A stretch of 64,000 nucleotides of DNA from Isoetes taiwanensis. Lineage: Eukaryota; Streptophyta; Lycopodiopsida; Isoetales; Isoetaceae. Location: the NCBI GenBank assembly GCA_021234155.1, contig JAJEKV010000034.1, positions 3,525,491-3,589,490 of the forward strand, written 5' to 3'. The notes under the pieces are model-generated. The model had not been told where the DNA came from, searched no databases, and was given only the letters and a program-made list of their open reading frames with translations. A program made the position numbers and the translations under genes. This document shows positions 14,044 through 25,922 of this stretch, in pieces; position 1 is the stretch's first letter; each line of letters begins with the position of its first letter.

Positions 14044-16705
14044 TTATATTCATGATGCAATGGACCATAAAGTTGTATGATGCCTCGGTAAAAACATAGC
14101 CTTCACCTAAATAAATTGTAGGAATAGGTGGAAATAAAGCAACACAGCTTTCCTCACTCGAGGGATCATTTTGCTAAAAAGACACCATTTAATGTATTAC
14201 GAAAAATACATAAGTTTTCAGCAAAAAACCCTATGAGATTTTCGATGAACTCCAACACAAATCGGGAGTAGATAAAGGCAACGATATATGCTTGCCAATA
14301 TTGCAATCTAAATATGCATGTATGATTGTGTACGTAATTGATAAATTTTTTTTTTTTTTACTATCATCTTTCGGAGTTAGTATTAATTATAATAGAGTAA
14401 TTGGTCTAAAAAGTGGGCCAAGCTTGTCGCCAAAGATTCATGCATTTTAACATTCCTCACAAACACAAGGTGTAACTTTTGCAGATTATTTACCATAATG
14501 GTGAATGTCCAAATAAATAAGTATATGATTTTATGGCCATCTCAAATATGTTTTGTTTGAATAGTCTTTTGGGAACAACCGACAATCTATTTGAAATACA
14601 AATAAACATTTAGCCTTTAAGTCTATAGCATGTTTGTCATGCAGCTGATATCACACTTTAGATCTACCTGGGCCCATGTAGATCATCAATTTAAATATGC
14701 ATATGCTCGTGTCTCTTTAGCAAAATATGTGTAAGATAGTGAGCTGCTATTACTGGATGTTTTTATGTATTGCACCCTAGCTCAAAAACAAAATCTGCAA
14801 ATTGCCATAACCATCATGATTCATTCTCACCACCATGATTCTTTCTGCATAACCATAAAAATCCAGGGTAATTGTTAGCTAAATATTTTTTTTGAGACCA
14901 CATTTTAAAATATGCAATTTCAACATACCTTAGATATGTGTACTATGGCTTCAATTGCAGAAAATGCCTCTCTAATGATTCCTGGTCTTTAGCCTTCACA
15001 CTCAATACAGCAGCAAGCTTAAGGACATTTCCTTCATCACCTGTAGTATATCATGCCATGGTTCAGATATTGTCATTAAAATAAATAGGAGGCAACCCGT
15101 GTAAATATAGGGAATGCTGTTCTGATACATAGATGTATTATCTTTGGCATATCGGTATATTGTTCAAGCTGGATGGTCATTTCCAACACCACATCTAGAT
15201 CTTGTCTTAGCGCAAGAGCCACACTGACTGGTTAGCAAACTAGCCTATTCCTTTGTCAAATTTAAGACTTAGCCTTTTTGCCTTAGTAGCTGAAGGAGCC
15301 ATCTTTGAAGTTAAAAATGTATGTTCCTAAATCCAAAGGCTTTCCAAAGGCTTTGGCAAAAATGCACTGCTATGGCAAATCACACTCCACTGGTTGTATC
15401 CAAATTTGCTCACAAGAAGTTGACAAGAAGTACATACTTCAACACATGTAAAGGTGACTAATCAGATGGCAAGTTACAATGGCTTGTCACATCTAGCTTT
15501 GGCAACCATATTAAGTGAACATCACAGTTAGCTTAGTTTTTTTGCATTTACAATGGTGTTCCTTATGTCTGTTGCTTGGTATGCTCACCATGATAGCCCA
15601 CTTGTAAGACATTGTACAACATTGAACATGATACTATATAATCAAGCCAAACTCAGCTACAGTTAATCACAAAAGTTCGTGGGATTAAAGGAGTTACTAG
15701 TTATTTTATGACACGGGGCTAAATAAGTGTAGATTGTCATGCTAAGGTAAGTTGATCTGTTATTCTGATCACCTAACTCTTCTTAGTTTAGATTTTTTGT
15801 CAAAAACAGCTAGAATATGTTACCAGTTTGCATGCTTTTTGCGTGCTTCCTGGTTGAATAAGGTGGTCGCTGCTTGTATATCAATGGAAGACACCTAGGC
15901 TGCCCATATTTTTATCTTTTGGAACATGAAGTCCTTGGTAATATACAGGATTTAAAGCACAGTTTCACAACCATGCCATAAAACTGGGGCATCTTCTAAT
16001 GTTTTCTGTGCATAATAATTTTGTGAATGCAAAAAGGATAATGTAAAGCCAGTAACAGAGGACCACGTTACTCTTGGTGCAAGCAGAACTTGCATCCGTC
16101 ATGCATGCTGAACTAACTTGAGAGATGGCCAAATATAACTGCCCTTGCCTTTATTCTTTTATAGTTTTTTAGAATGCATGACTATACTAAGAGATAGCAG
16201 GCTGCAACTATGAGAAAATGGTAAGATTTACTTGGAACACGGAGCCCTCGATGGAGTTGCCCATACCAAACTCATTCATATTGGTCTTTCCCACCAAAAC
16301 AGAATAATACAGAAAAAGCAATCTCTACATGGGTTTGATTTCAAAATATGTGCAAAATGGCAGATCAACTGTTGATATTCTGCTGCACATTATTGAATCG
16401 TGGATAGAAACATGATAAACATACACTGAAGCTATGTTAAAGACTTACCTTAAATTGAACTGGTGCTCATGTGATGTGCAACGTGATACCTCTAGTGAGT
16501 AAAATTAATGGAGAAACCATTTCAAGGAAATTTTAAGTGATTGTACCTTGTACCTCGAACATTGAGGTCAATCCAGAACCACGATTTTTGGCATGTAGAT
16601 TCATGTCTGAAGTCACTTTATCAAGTAGAGGGCACTTCCAGTTCCATGGCATCCGTGAGATATCTGTTATAACAAAATGTTATCTGAAAACTATAACTCA
16701 TCGAG
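14044..16705. other. no gene seen
   Basis: AT-rich sequence with no recognisable domain, RNA gene or repeat boundary on either strand. Confidence 0.5.
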
Positions 16706-17050
16706 CAGGGGGATTCTCTTTGTACCTTATTGGCTTGCAGGAGCATGGTCTTCCTAGCAAGCAAGGTGCATATTGTAGATGATGGATCTAAGGATAAGAC
16801 AAGAGCTGATTCTGGAAATGAAAATTCTAGTGAAATTCGTAGACGTCATAAGATGTACCAGCAATCTCTGCTACACAGATGGATGTCTTTATATAGCAGG
16901 GTGGCTTCTCTTTGTACCTTATTGGCTTGTAGGAGCATGGTCTTCCTAGCAAGCAACGTGCATATCGTAGATGATGGATCTAAGGATAAAACAAGAGCTG
17001 ATTCTGGAAATGAAATTCGTAGACATGACGTACCGGCAATCTCATATACG
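16706..17050. repeat. 192-bp tandem duplication
   Basis: Two copies, from 16,706 and 16,898. Both contain TTCTCTTTGTACCTTATTGG and TAGATGATGGATCTAAGGAT. The second copy lacks about 11 bases after GGAAATGAAA and is cut short. The reading frames through it are not coding. Confidence 0.9.
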
Positions 17051-18690
17051 TGTCGCTTTATGGAGCCATTTAATATCTTTTGCAAGAAAATACCTACGAG
17101 GAGTTACCAGGGAGATTAGTTTACCAATTGCAAAAATATTTCACCAAGGCAATCAGCTAGAAAAAGCCATTAAAATGACATAAACAGTAATATTACAGTT
17201 CTGACATCCTCTTCCCTCCCTAGAGAAGATAGTTTTACAAACTTCAAGCGAGGGGCAGCAGTTATCAGGCTTTTTAACTACCTTACATTAGTTCACTGAA
17301 AAGGAGGCTTGCCTTGAGGTTGTTCCATCCAGTGGAGTCATTATTATCCAATCTTATCCATGAATGGCTTCAATGATGAGATTAAAAAGATGTCTGCACC
17401 TCCAAGGGAAGTAAAAATGGTACTGTCACATTTTCTTGATCAGGGTAATAAACTTTGGAATATGCTAGTGAGGCATGTAGAGGTGTAGTCATTGAGATAT
17501 AAAGAGGCTAAAATCGAAGGGGTGCAATGCAAATCACAAGCTGGTTCTTAAGCAAGTTTAACTATGATTTGAGTTAAGAGAAGCATACAGTGCAAGTAAT
17601 TTTCCATCAGGACTGATGTCAAATGCTGAAATTATTTCTCCAAGCTTCTTCGACTCTACTTTTGACCATATGGTTGTGCTCCATGTCATTATGTAGCTTT
17701 TATCATCTGCCCTAGTAACATAAAGCCAGTGAATTTAAAGGCGATACATGAAAAACAATGTAAAACTGCCTACCTTGAAGTGCCACAATGAATAGATAAG
17801 GTTTGCTCTCATCTCGAGAAAACCTACATAGGCCTGCCTCCAAATTTGCAAAGAACACAAACTGCTCAAACTGCAATCGAACATCATCTGGCCCGCAGTT
17901 TAACAACATTCAATCCTTAAGAAATACTGAATCCTTCCCTTTAGTTTTCAACTTCCCTCCTGTCTGCTCCCCCTTCTATTGTTCTCCTTCGCCAACCTGC
18001 ATCGGAGCTTTTAACTGAGAGCTCCAATTGCCATGGAATTTTGCACAGACCAATTTCGGGAGCAGGCCTCTCCGGTTAGCCAGTTTCAATAGTGGCTGCC
18101 CAACAACGAAAACGACCAAGCATTTACAGCCAATAAGGGATTTTTAGCAGTCATAGGCATATTTCAAGCATATACTGGCATATACCCATAATATGCCACA
18201 AACCCACATAAACAAGGGTTTGCCCCCTTAGGGGCAACCCAAAAAAAGAGGCTAAAAGAGCCAAAGTTGCAGAAAAATGAGCAGATGGATATTTTAAAAT
18301 ACTGTTTAATCGCGTTATATTAGGTAAGTAAAACATATCGAATTTCCTCTATCAAATTTTCTATCTATTTAACGATCTATACCTTCTATTGTTGTATTTT
18401 TGTATTTCACAGAATTACCACAATAATGATACCTTCTTTGGCCCCTATCGTGAAAATAATTGCATCAGGTACCATTTCATTGATTCAATACTGAAATGCT
18501 TTAAAACCAGTCTGCTGTGGGAAAATGTGGCATCTGGAAGAATGATATCTTTGAAGATATAGCAGGCAATCTTGAAATGAGAAGCAGGAAAACTATTTCT
18601 GGGCAAAATATGGCGAAGCAAAAGGCCGCTTCTGCTACCACTTTGAGTCTGCAAAACGCTTATAGATGCAGATATGTTATGCAATTTAGG
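17051..18690. other. no gene seen
   Basis: No coding or RNA gene is recognised. The block 18,165-18,275 shares two short segments with 11,870-11,905 and 12,725-12,790, so it may be another copy of an unclassified dispersed repeat. Confidence 0.5.
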
Positions 18691-18983
18691 TCATGGCCGT
18701 CTCATTCACGGCACGGGAAGCATTTCCGATCTTTTTTTAAATGGGATAAGCCTTGATCTGCACAATTTCTATACAGAGTCCATCTTCATTATGACGTCAT
18801 GGCCATCTCACTCCTGGCCTGGAAGCATTCCCAGATGCCGTTTTAAATGGGATAAGACTTGATCTGCACAATTTCTATACAGAGTCCATCTTCATTATGA
18901 CGTCATGGCCATTTCATTCCTGGCCTGGAAGCATTTCCAGATGCTATTTTAAATGGGACAAGACTTGATCTGCACAATTTTTA
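18691..18983. repeat. 106-bp tandem repeat, about 2.8 copies
   Basis: Units start at 18,691, 18,797 and 18,903 (each TCATGGCC..TCA), giving an exact period of 106. They share AAATGGGAYAAGMCTTGATC and TACAGAGTCCATCTTCATTA. The last copy stops after GATCTGCACAATTTTT. Confidence 0.92.
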
Positions 18984-19712
18984 AGTTGTTTGAATTCTGC
19001 AATACGTTAGAGCAAGGGGAGGTTGCATATAATATAGAAATCTTATTTTGTGGTCTCGCACACAATTATGCCTGAATAATTCAGCCTTGAGGCTTGGACC
19101 TCGCCTATGTCCTGTTCACGCCATTGCACCCGGTGCGGGAATCTAGACTCTTGCACCATTTCAACAAGTAAAAGAATCTGTTTTGCATGCTTCCTGCATA
19201 TGAAGCTATGTCACGGATAATCTTTATTAAAATGGTGGGTTTTTCCTTCTACTTTTCTTGTCTTCTCATCTTTCTTGTGCATTTCCAGAATGTAGTTAAA
19301 AGCTTCTATAATTGCATGTGCCGTTTCAATAGATGCTCTTCTCATTTTTACTGATGGTGTATAAATTCCATGGAAGTGTGATACAGTTAGTGGCATGCTG
19401 AAGCCTCATTTCAGGTGATACATGTCCTTTAGAATAAAATGTGCTTTTTCGATTCAAGATTATATCTTCAAACTACAATACGATGGTTCCAAATCTCAAT
19501 TCTTGTTGCTTCACATATTAATTTACCTTTCTATGGTTTTCCATCATTAGAGTATTAGGTAATATCTATATCTACACCCCTACACCATCCTTAAGGCCCC
19601 GAAGGGGCCGAAAATTTTTTTCGTTAACATAAACCATTAACACACAACTATCATTAACATTATTAACACAAACCATTGTATTTAACACATTTAAATTAAA
19701 ATCCCCCTTAAA
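18984..19712. other. no gene seen
   Basis: Nothing coding is recognised. GGCCCCGAAGGGGCC at 19,594-19,608 can form a small hairpin. Confidence 0.45.
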
Positions 19713-20003
19713 CCCCCTTTGGTTTGGGTGCATATTCACACGGGGGGTTACGTAGGGCAGCGAGAGCCCTAAAAAATTTATAATACATGTACAAAATTAA
19801 CACCATTAAGTACATTATCTCAAACCTTATAATATTTTGCCAACTTTAATATACAGTATACAAAAACTTGTACATGCATACCCCACAAACGAGGATCGCT
19901 ATGTACGGTCCAGATGTTGGAATAAAGGGCAAATATGCCCATCCGACAGCTCTCGTTGCCCGGAGTAACCCCCCGTGTGAATATGCACCCAAACCAAAGG
20001 GGG
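19713..20003. repeat. inverted-repeat pair of about 55 bp
   Basis: The left arm (19,713-19,767) and right arm (19,949-20,003) are inverted copies. The outer 39 bases, from CCCCCTTTGGTTTGGGTGCA through the G-run and TTAC, are identical; the inner part is similar. The right arm abuts Copia protease sequence at 20,004. No clear direct repeat flanks the pair, so it is either a MITE or a terminal hairpin of the larger 9.2 kb insertion. Confidence 0.8.
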
Positions 20004-20765
20004 TCAAGTTTTGAGATAGACAAAAAGTTGGCTTCCAGGTCTGGAACATGCAATGTTCTTTTAATAAAGATATTACCTATGGACATCTGCCAATTAAGGG
20101 TCCAACTCTTGCAATGTCCAGATTTTTTTCCTATTTTCATTTTGTTTTTTCTTGACTAAATGGTTTTTTTGACAAAAAGCTCTTTCTTAGGTGTCATATG
20201 GTTTGTAGCTCCGGAGTGTAAATACCATATTCCAAGTAAAGTTTGTGCCAAAACATATCCTATTGTATTGCCTACTATCACATCACCATAACATGACCAA
20301 AAGCATTTTTTTACGTACTGCATACTCTTGCAAAACAAAGGTTTAACAATAACAACTACATGCATTATAAAACTCCAAATTAGCATATACCATGGTTTGT
20401 TTTGACCACACTGGTCTTTTCTGTAATGCAAACAAAGGCCTTTCCATTTGAGATAAAAGAGTCACTACTCTCCGGAATGAGCTCGAAGAAGAATTAGATG
20501 AGCTAGCTTTGGAGATCTTATGAGCCTTTGCTTCCTTCTTCTTTCTACCATCATCTTTTCTTCTTCTGGATCTCTTTTCTTTCTCTTGTCAGGTTGTGGA
20601 CAATCTTTAGCTAGATGTCCAATTTGATTACAATTATAACATTTCCTCTTTCCTTTCCTTCTATTTTAAAAAGCTTGAACGTCCTTTGCCGAATTTCTCT
20701 TTATTCCCTTTTGGTTTTTCTTTTCTAGAAGAAACTATTGACATGCCCATTCCAAATCTACTATG
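20004..20765 (-). pseudogene. Copia Gag zinc knuckle and protease, broken
   Basis: On the minus strand, from about 20,765: a basic Gag stretch (RKEKPKGNKEKFGKG), then a CCHC knuckle CYNCNQIGHLAKDC. About 60 codons on, the aspartic protease motif reads WYLHSGATNHMT, with His in place of the usual Asp (WYLDSGA), so the protease is dead. It ends TLHVPDLEANFLSISKLD at 20,004, where Copia elements run into the GAG-pre-integrase domain. That domain is at 10,836. Confidence 0.85.
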
Positions 20766-22221
20766 CCAAAGTTTACTGTGCCTAATACAATTCTTGATTT
20801 TCTAGGATGCTTATATGATCTTGAAATAATATTTTATAGTAGATAAATAAGATCAAGTTGATTTCACAACATCATCACACTAATGAACAAGATCAAGAAA
20901 AAGAGAGTCTTCCATATAAAAAGAATATAGGAGCACAATTAACCACCCAATCGGATCCACTGGTTTATGGCAAAACACAAGTGCTATAGCAAATACAAAG
21001 CTCTGGCATCTGGCTTTCTGGCCCTCCATGCTAATCTCGCTACTCCAAATAGCCACAGATCAGAAAGCAATTGCAAATCTGTAATGTCGTTGTAGCAGTA
21101 ATCTGTGAACCCTTGTCACATTTTTGGCTATTACTTCCTCATACGGACTACGAGATGTGCCCCCTCCAATTCGAGCCGGTTCCAAAAAGTAAAAGTCGCC
21201 TTTATCGGAGCTCTGGTTGCGGAGATATCTCTAACGGAAGTTTAGAACCATCATTCAATTAAATTGGGATTATGTCTATTCCAAAATCGCGCCGTATAAG
21301 CATTTTATTGACCATTATATTGAATTAACCACACTTTTGCACTGTGTTCATTTTCGGGCTGGGAATATGCATTTTATGTGAAAATGCAAAGGCATTCAAA
21401 TATTCGATGCAAATGACCCATATTATATGTGAGAATGTAGGCGGTTGAAAAAGCGAGGAAATTGCCTATTAATTAGCACATTCACGGACGACAACGAAAT
21501 CTAAACAATGAAATTGTAATGCTTTACGAGTAAATAACAACAAGCAAGTTGCTACAAAGCGAGATTTTTAAATAGTTCAAATCGTGGCGTGGCGCGATTT
21601 GCTTGGCATAAATAACATTACAATAGAACATAAACTACAAAAACTAATCGATTCATCGTCCTCTCGGTATTTGCGGCGGTCACGAGATCACAGTCGATCA
21701 TGAACAAACCATGCTCGGATTCCATATAAGATGGATTACAACATCAAAGGGATCGGGATAGAAGCGGGCCGGGATTCATAGCAGCGACATCAAGCCAGTC
21801 CACGAAGTTCTATTTCTGCTTCGCGGCACTTTTGAGAGGTCCGCATGGTTCATCTTGCGGGTAATAGAATGTGCCATAATAACAAGGAGAAGGCGGAGAC
21901 CGAAGCCGATTCGGGGGGCTATTTCATGCATACCTATTTATACACACCAAAATTATTGGCGGTATATACCTACAAATTATTGCAAGTATAACAAACCGTA
22001 CACATAATATAAAAAATAATCGTTACCGCAGAACCAATAATCTTGATAAAAAGAACACAATATATATTCAAAACCTTTAGATTATAAAGTATATTTCATA
22101 TTCAAAACTTTTTGGAAAGTGTATTTCTGTATACATATATATCAAAAAGTTCCCTTTCTAGGGGCGATTTTCTCAAGTTCCTGTCAATTTCCCTGTCCAG
22201 ATCAAGGTGTGGGTATAGTGT
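20766..22221. other. intergenic with repeat fragments
   Basis: No gene is seen. 21,085-21,260 resembles 35,135-35,320 (both include GTAGCAGTAATCTGTGA and AAAAGTAAAAGTCGCCT). 21,262-21,285 appears inverted at 33,993-34,018 (AATCCCAATTTAATTGAATG). GC-rich palindromes of the type described for 25 kb start here (21,581-21,602). Confidence 0.55.
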
Positions 22222-24999
22222 GTGTATCTCTTGACCCGTTTTTCACACGAAGCTATTTCTGGGGACACTAACAAAGCGGGCGAGGAAGTCATCTTTGTCA
22301 AAATCTTGAGGATGATAGGATGGCGGATTCAATGGCTGTGTGATTTGAAGCAACACTTTAGAGCGTCATCATCCACAATGATTATGCCTTCCTTATCCTC
22401 AACACCTAGGGCATCCATCATGTTGCGCAAGCATTTCACAAATATCTTTTTACAGTCGGTTCTTTAGGGTTTGTGAATGAAGCACATTTGCTTTGATCCC
22501 GGATGGGCGCCCAATTTCTATTTAGCTCGGGCACTACTTTCAAAACATCCTGTATATTTCTATGCTCCATGGATGACCAAATTGCACTGTAAGCAGTGAA
22601 GGCCTGGTCAACATCTCCTTCCGGATAAGGGCGGGTAAACATATTTGATGCGTGTCTCAAATGGTTGTTGCGCATACCATGACTTTTCAAACGTTGCTTT
22701 AGGTAGCGTTCTACATAACACACCATTCAAATCAAAGACCCCATTACTTTTTGGGGAAGCCAAATCATTTTACGTAAGGAGAACAATAGCGTATGAGATG
22801 AAAGAAATGGAAAACAAAAGCAGCGCCCGGTAGCGATTTCATGAATGATGCATGTCAACATAATTCAAAAAGTATGCTCTAGGAAACTCCAAATCGCGCC
22901 CGGTAGCGATTTCTATAACTTCTAGTTTAAAAATGCATGGATATCAAAAAAGGAATATTGTCCGCGATACCTTTCGTCTTCATCATTCCCGTGTTCTCTT
23001 CATCCCTTGCATCTTTATTACGACTTGCCTCCGGTGCGCTAGAAGCACCAACCACATCGGTTGAGATCATGCGATGTGAACTAAACTTGATAGTTCATTA
23101 CTCTTTCGCTAACCTGGCTAGTGTTATCAGTTTGGAGTCTGCTTCATCATCATCATCATCCTTGGCATTGTCATCTTGGTCTATATTTTCGGGGCCAAGA
23201 ATGTTCCACGAGCATGTCGATAGGTACTTGGAGATCTTTTGCTCATCCATGTCATCCATGAAGTTGGAGCCACGCAATGCACGTCTCCCGAAATCTCCGT
23301 TCCTTAAGCAAATCGAAGGTATTTGGCCTTAGAGCTAGAAGCTTTGTTTTTTGCAGCTGCTTATTGGTCCCCTAGGGGCTTCCTCTAGTACTTTCTCAAA
23401 GAAGAGGTCAAAAATTTCTGGCTCGATCATCGGAGGCGGCGGCTCACGGCATTTCCTTGCTAACTTCAAAGCTTCTCTACCGATGTAACCTCCAACGTGA
23501 AGTTCCCAAAGAGTTGTTCCCAATGGACAAAATGCTTCAATGAGATCTTTTGGAAAGATCCATAGAGAACCCGTTCTTGTTTAGCTTCCCTTATGTGAAG
23601 TTAGGAGCTCATACTTAATGTGGCCCACAAGAACCTGGTCGTCCTCGTTTTCTTCCTCATCCTCCTCTTCCTCCTCTAACTCTTCCACGACCTTTGACAG
23701 CCTTCCCCTTGTCTTCTTGCTCCGGATAGAAGGCGTTTTAGCGAGATCGTTCATCTAGCGATAACCTTTGCCATGCTAGTTTCTCTCCATCTGCTTTTCC
23801 CTTAAGCCTTTCATATTCCTTATCATCCATCATGGCTATCATAATAATAAGCACATGAGAAATTTTACTTCTTTGTCTTTGAAGTCAACATCCTTGTTTT
23901 CATCTATGAGGATCGCTGTCGTTATGACTTTCACGCATTCTAAGTCATTTTGCGGCACTTAGAGCATATGCATAGGACATGTCGGAGGGACATATAGTGA
24001 CGATTGTGTAATTCATTTACATCGTGCAACCACTTTGCATATGTTGAAGAATGTATTATAGTCTTGAGTGACCATCCGGCGCCTCGGCTATCAAGCACGA
24101 AAGAGTGTGATATCATGAGGACCTTCACCCACCACGGCAAGGCACACTTGAAACCGGTGGACACTTGATAAAAAAATGTGGATTCCATCTCGAGTCTTAC
24201 TTCACCAAAAGCGACTTTTAAGTTTCAAGTCGGATGCAACTTTTGTGTGAATCCCACGATCTTTTGCAGCGTTCTTCAACCTGGCGCTTAACAAAGTCCT
24301 TGGACCAAAATACATACTTCTTTAGGTCGCCGTTGGAGCGTTATACTTTTGCATTAGTCCTAACTCCGACAATGACCACTCGATGTAAGCCTTTGCAATT
24401 CCTCACCAAGCCCTTCTTGAGCACTCTAATATTCTTATTTCGTCGCATGCATCTTCAAAGGATTCCATAGCCTTTGTTCTTTGAGGTTTTTCTTGTAAAG
24501 GATTTCCTTTTTGATTAACCTATCGGGATTGAGATGAGTTCTTGATCTTCCAATCCACTGGCCTTCCTCATCTACTGTTATATGGATATCAAAAATTGAT
24601 GTGTCAACAGGAGGAAATCTTCCTTGTGAATCGGCAACTTCTTCTCCCACGTAAAGCGTCCCGAATTCATTCCATTTCTCCCAAGCGGGATCTGAAGCAA
24701 AAACTATCTTGGGGCATCCTTGGAGTGCAGTTGGTTCTTGGCAACATCACCCTTTTCATCTCCTTTTTTTTTCTTTGATCCGGTGCTCTTGGTCTTGTCT
24801 CACGTATTATAGTTTGACTAAGTGTCCTTTCCGACAACTTGAATTCAAGTAGCTTTTGGGTTTTACTGTCATGCGGTAGGCATTGGCTTCCCATATTCAA
24901 TCCACCGGTTCCGAGCATGCCGAAGTTGCTCTATATAGGGACCGCAAAGGGAATATCTTAGTTAGCTTTATAATGCGTGAATTCAAACAATCCTTCTAG

Positions 25000-25390
25000 T
25001 TCAAAATCGCGCCACACGCGATTTCATATTAGAAAGGCAAATCGCCAAAGCGCGATTTGCCTTCTCTAAATAGCAAAGGGTTTTTGAAATAGTAGATGGT
25101 TCTAGTCGTATAAGCAAATCGCGCCTGGCGCGATTTCATATTAGAATACAAATTGCGCCACGCGCGATTTGCCTACTTTGAGAAGAAACGGCTATCTTCA
25201 AGGACAGCCATGTCTCCTCAGGCTAGGGAAATCGCGCGTGGCTCAACTTGTATTCTAATATAAAACCGCGCCAGGCGCGATTTGCTTATTTGACGGGAAA
25301 CGTCTACCATCCCAGGAACCCTTTGCTATTTAGAGAAGGCAAATCGCGCCTGGCGCGAATTGCCTTCTACTATGAAATCGCGCTTGGCGA
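25000..25390. repeat. long imperfect inverted repeat, arms about 180 bp
   Basis: The left arm (about 25,003-25,186) and right arm (about 25,213-25,390) are reverse complements over nearly all their length. Shared blocks include TTTGCCTTCTCTAAATAGCA, AAGCAAATCGCGCCTGGCGC and TATTAGAATACAA, separated by a spacer of about 30-40 bases. Each arm also contains four smaller palindromes around GCGCC.GGCGC. A transcript would form one long hairpin. Confidence 0.85.
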
Positions 25391-25427
25391 CGGTAATATC
25401 TGAAAAATAAAAAATGTGGGAAGAGAA

Positions 25428-25922
25428 TTACCTTTTGTATAAGAAAGTTTTTCCCATGTCATTTAGGAGTGCACTTATTTCGGCTAGTTCGGCAGGTGTT
25501 GTTGACCCGCTCAGGAACCGGCAGTTTCTGACAGAATACAGCTTATAGAACAACTGATTCCCAGTATGCTGTGCCTTCTTGATGAGAATCTTCTGGGCCT
25601 CTATTGAATGCTGGCCATCTATTATCATAAAATGTATGTCTGGGTTCTCGATGAAGTCCTCCAGCTTGCTCCAGATGATTACCTTTTTTGTTCTGGTATC
25701 GTAAGGCACTACATCTGCAGGCATTGGCACCTGCCCTGGATTTTCGATCATGCTGTTTAATATCTCCAAGGAGTGCTGCTTGTCATACCTTCTGCTGATA
25801 TAAATAGCTTTAGTGGACCTGAAAAGCTGTCCCGTTATTTGGATGTGTGAAAGCTGAGGCCAGTGGATACTTGTCGGCATATTTCTTGGTTTGCTCATTG
25901 CCTCAAGCGCTGGCCTTGTCAT
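25428..25922 (-). CDS. ORF with ParB/DGQHR-like motif, part of the decayed gene
   Basis: 164 codons without interruption, the longest open piece of the 22-27 kb minus-strand gene. The motif MIIDGQHSIEAQKIL, preceded by a YISRRYDKQHSLEIL stretch and ENPGQVPMPADVVPYD, has the layout of ParB/sulfiredoxin-fold and DGQHR proteins (substrate loop plus DGQHR). That relation is from memory and only suggestive. The C-terminus (AELAEISALLNDMGKTFLYK) is followed by AAAAG/GTAATT, which would make a splice donor at the last codons, with TTTTTCAG about 45 bases on. It is therefore more likely an exon than a whole protein. Confidence 0.5.
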   Translation of the reverse strand: MTRPALEAMSKPRNMPTSIHWPQLSHIQITGQLFRSTKAIYISRRYDKQHSLEILNSMIENPGQVPMPADVVPYDTRTKKVIIWSKLEDFIENPDIHFMIIDGQHSIEAQKILIKKAQHTGNQLFYKLYSVRNCRFLSGSTTPAELAEISALLNDMGKTFLYKR

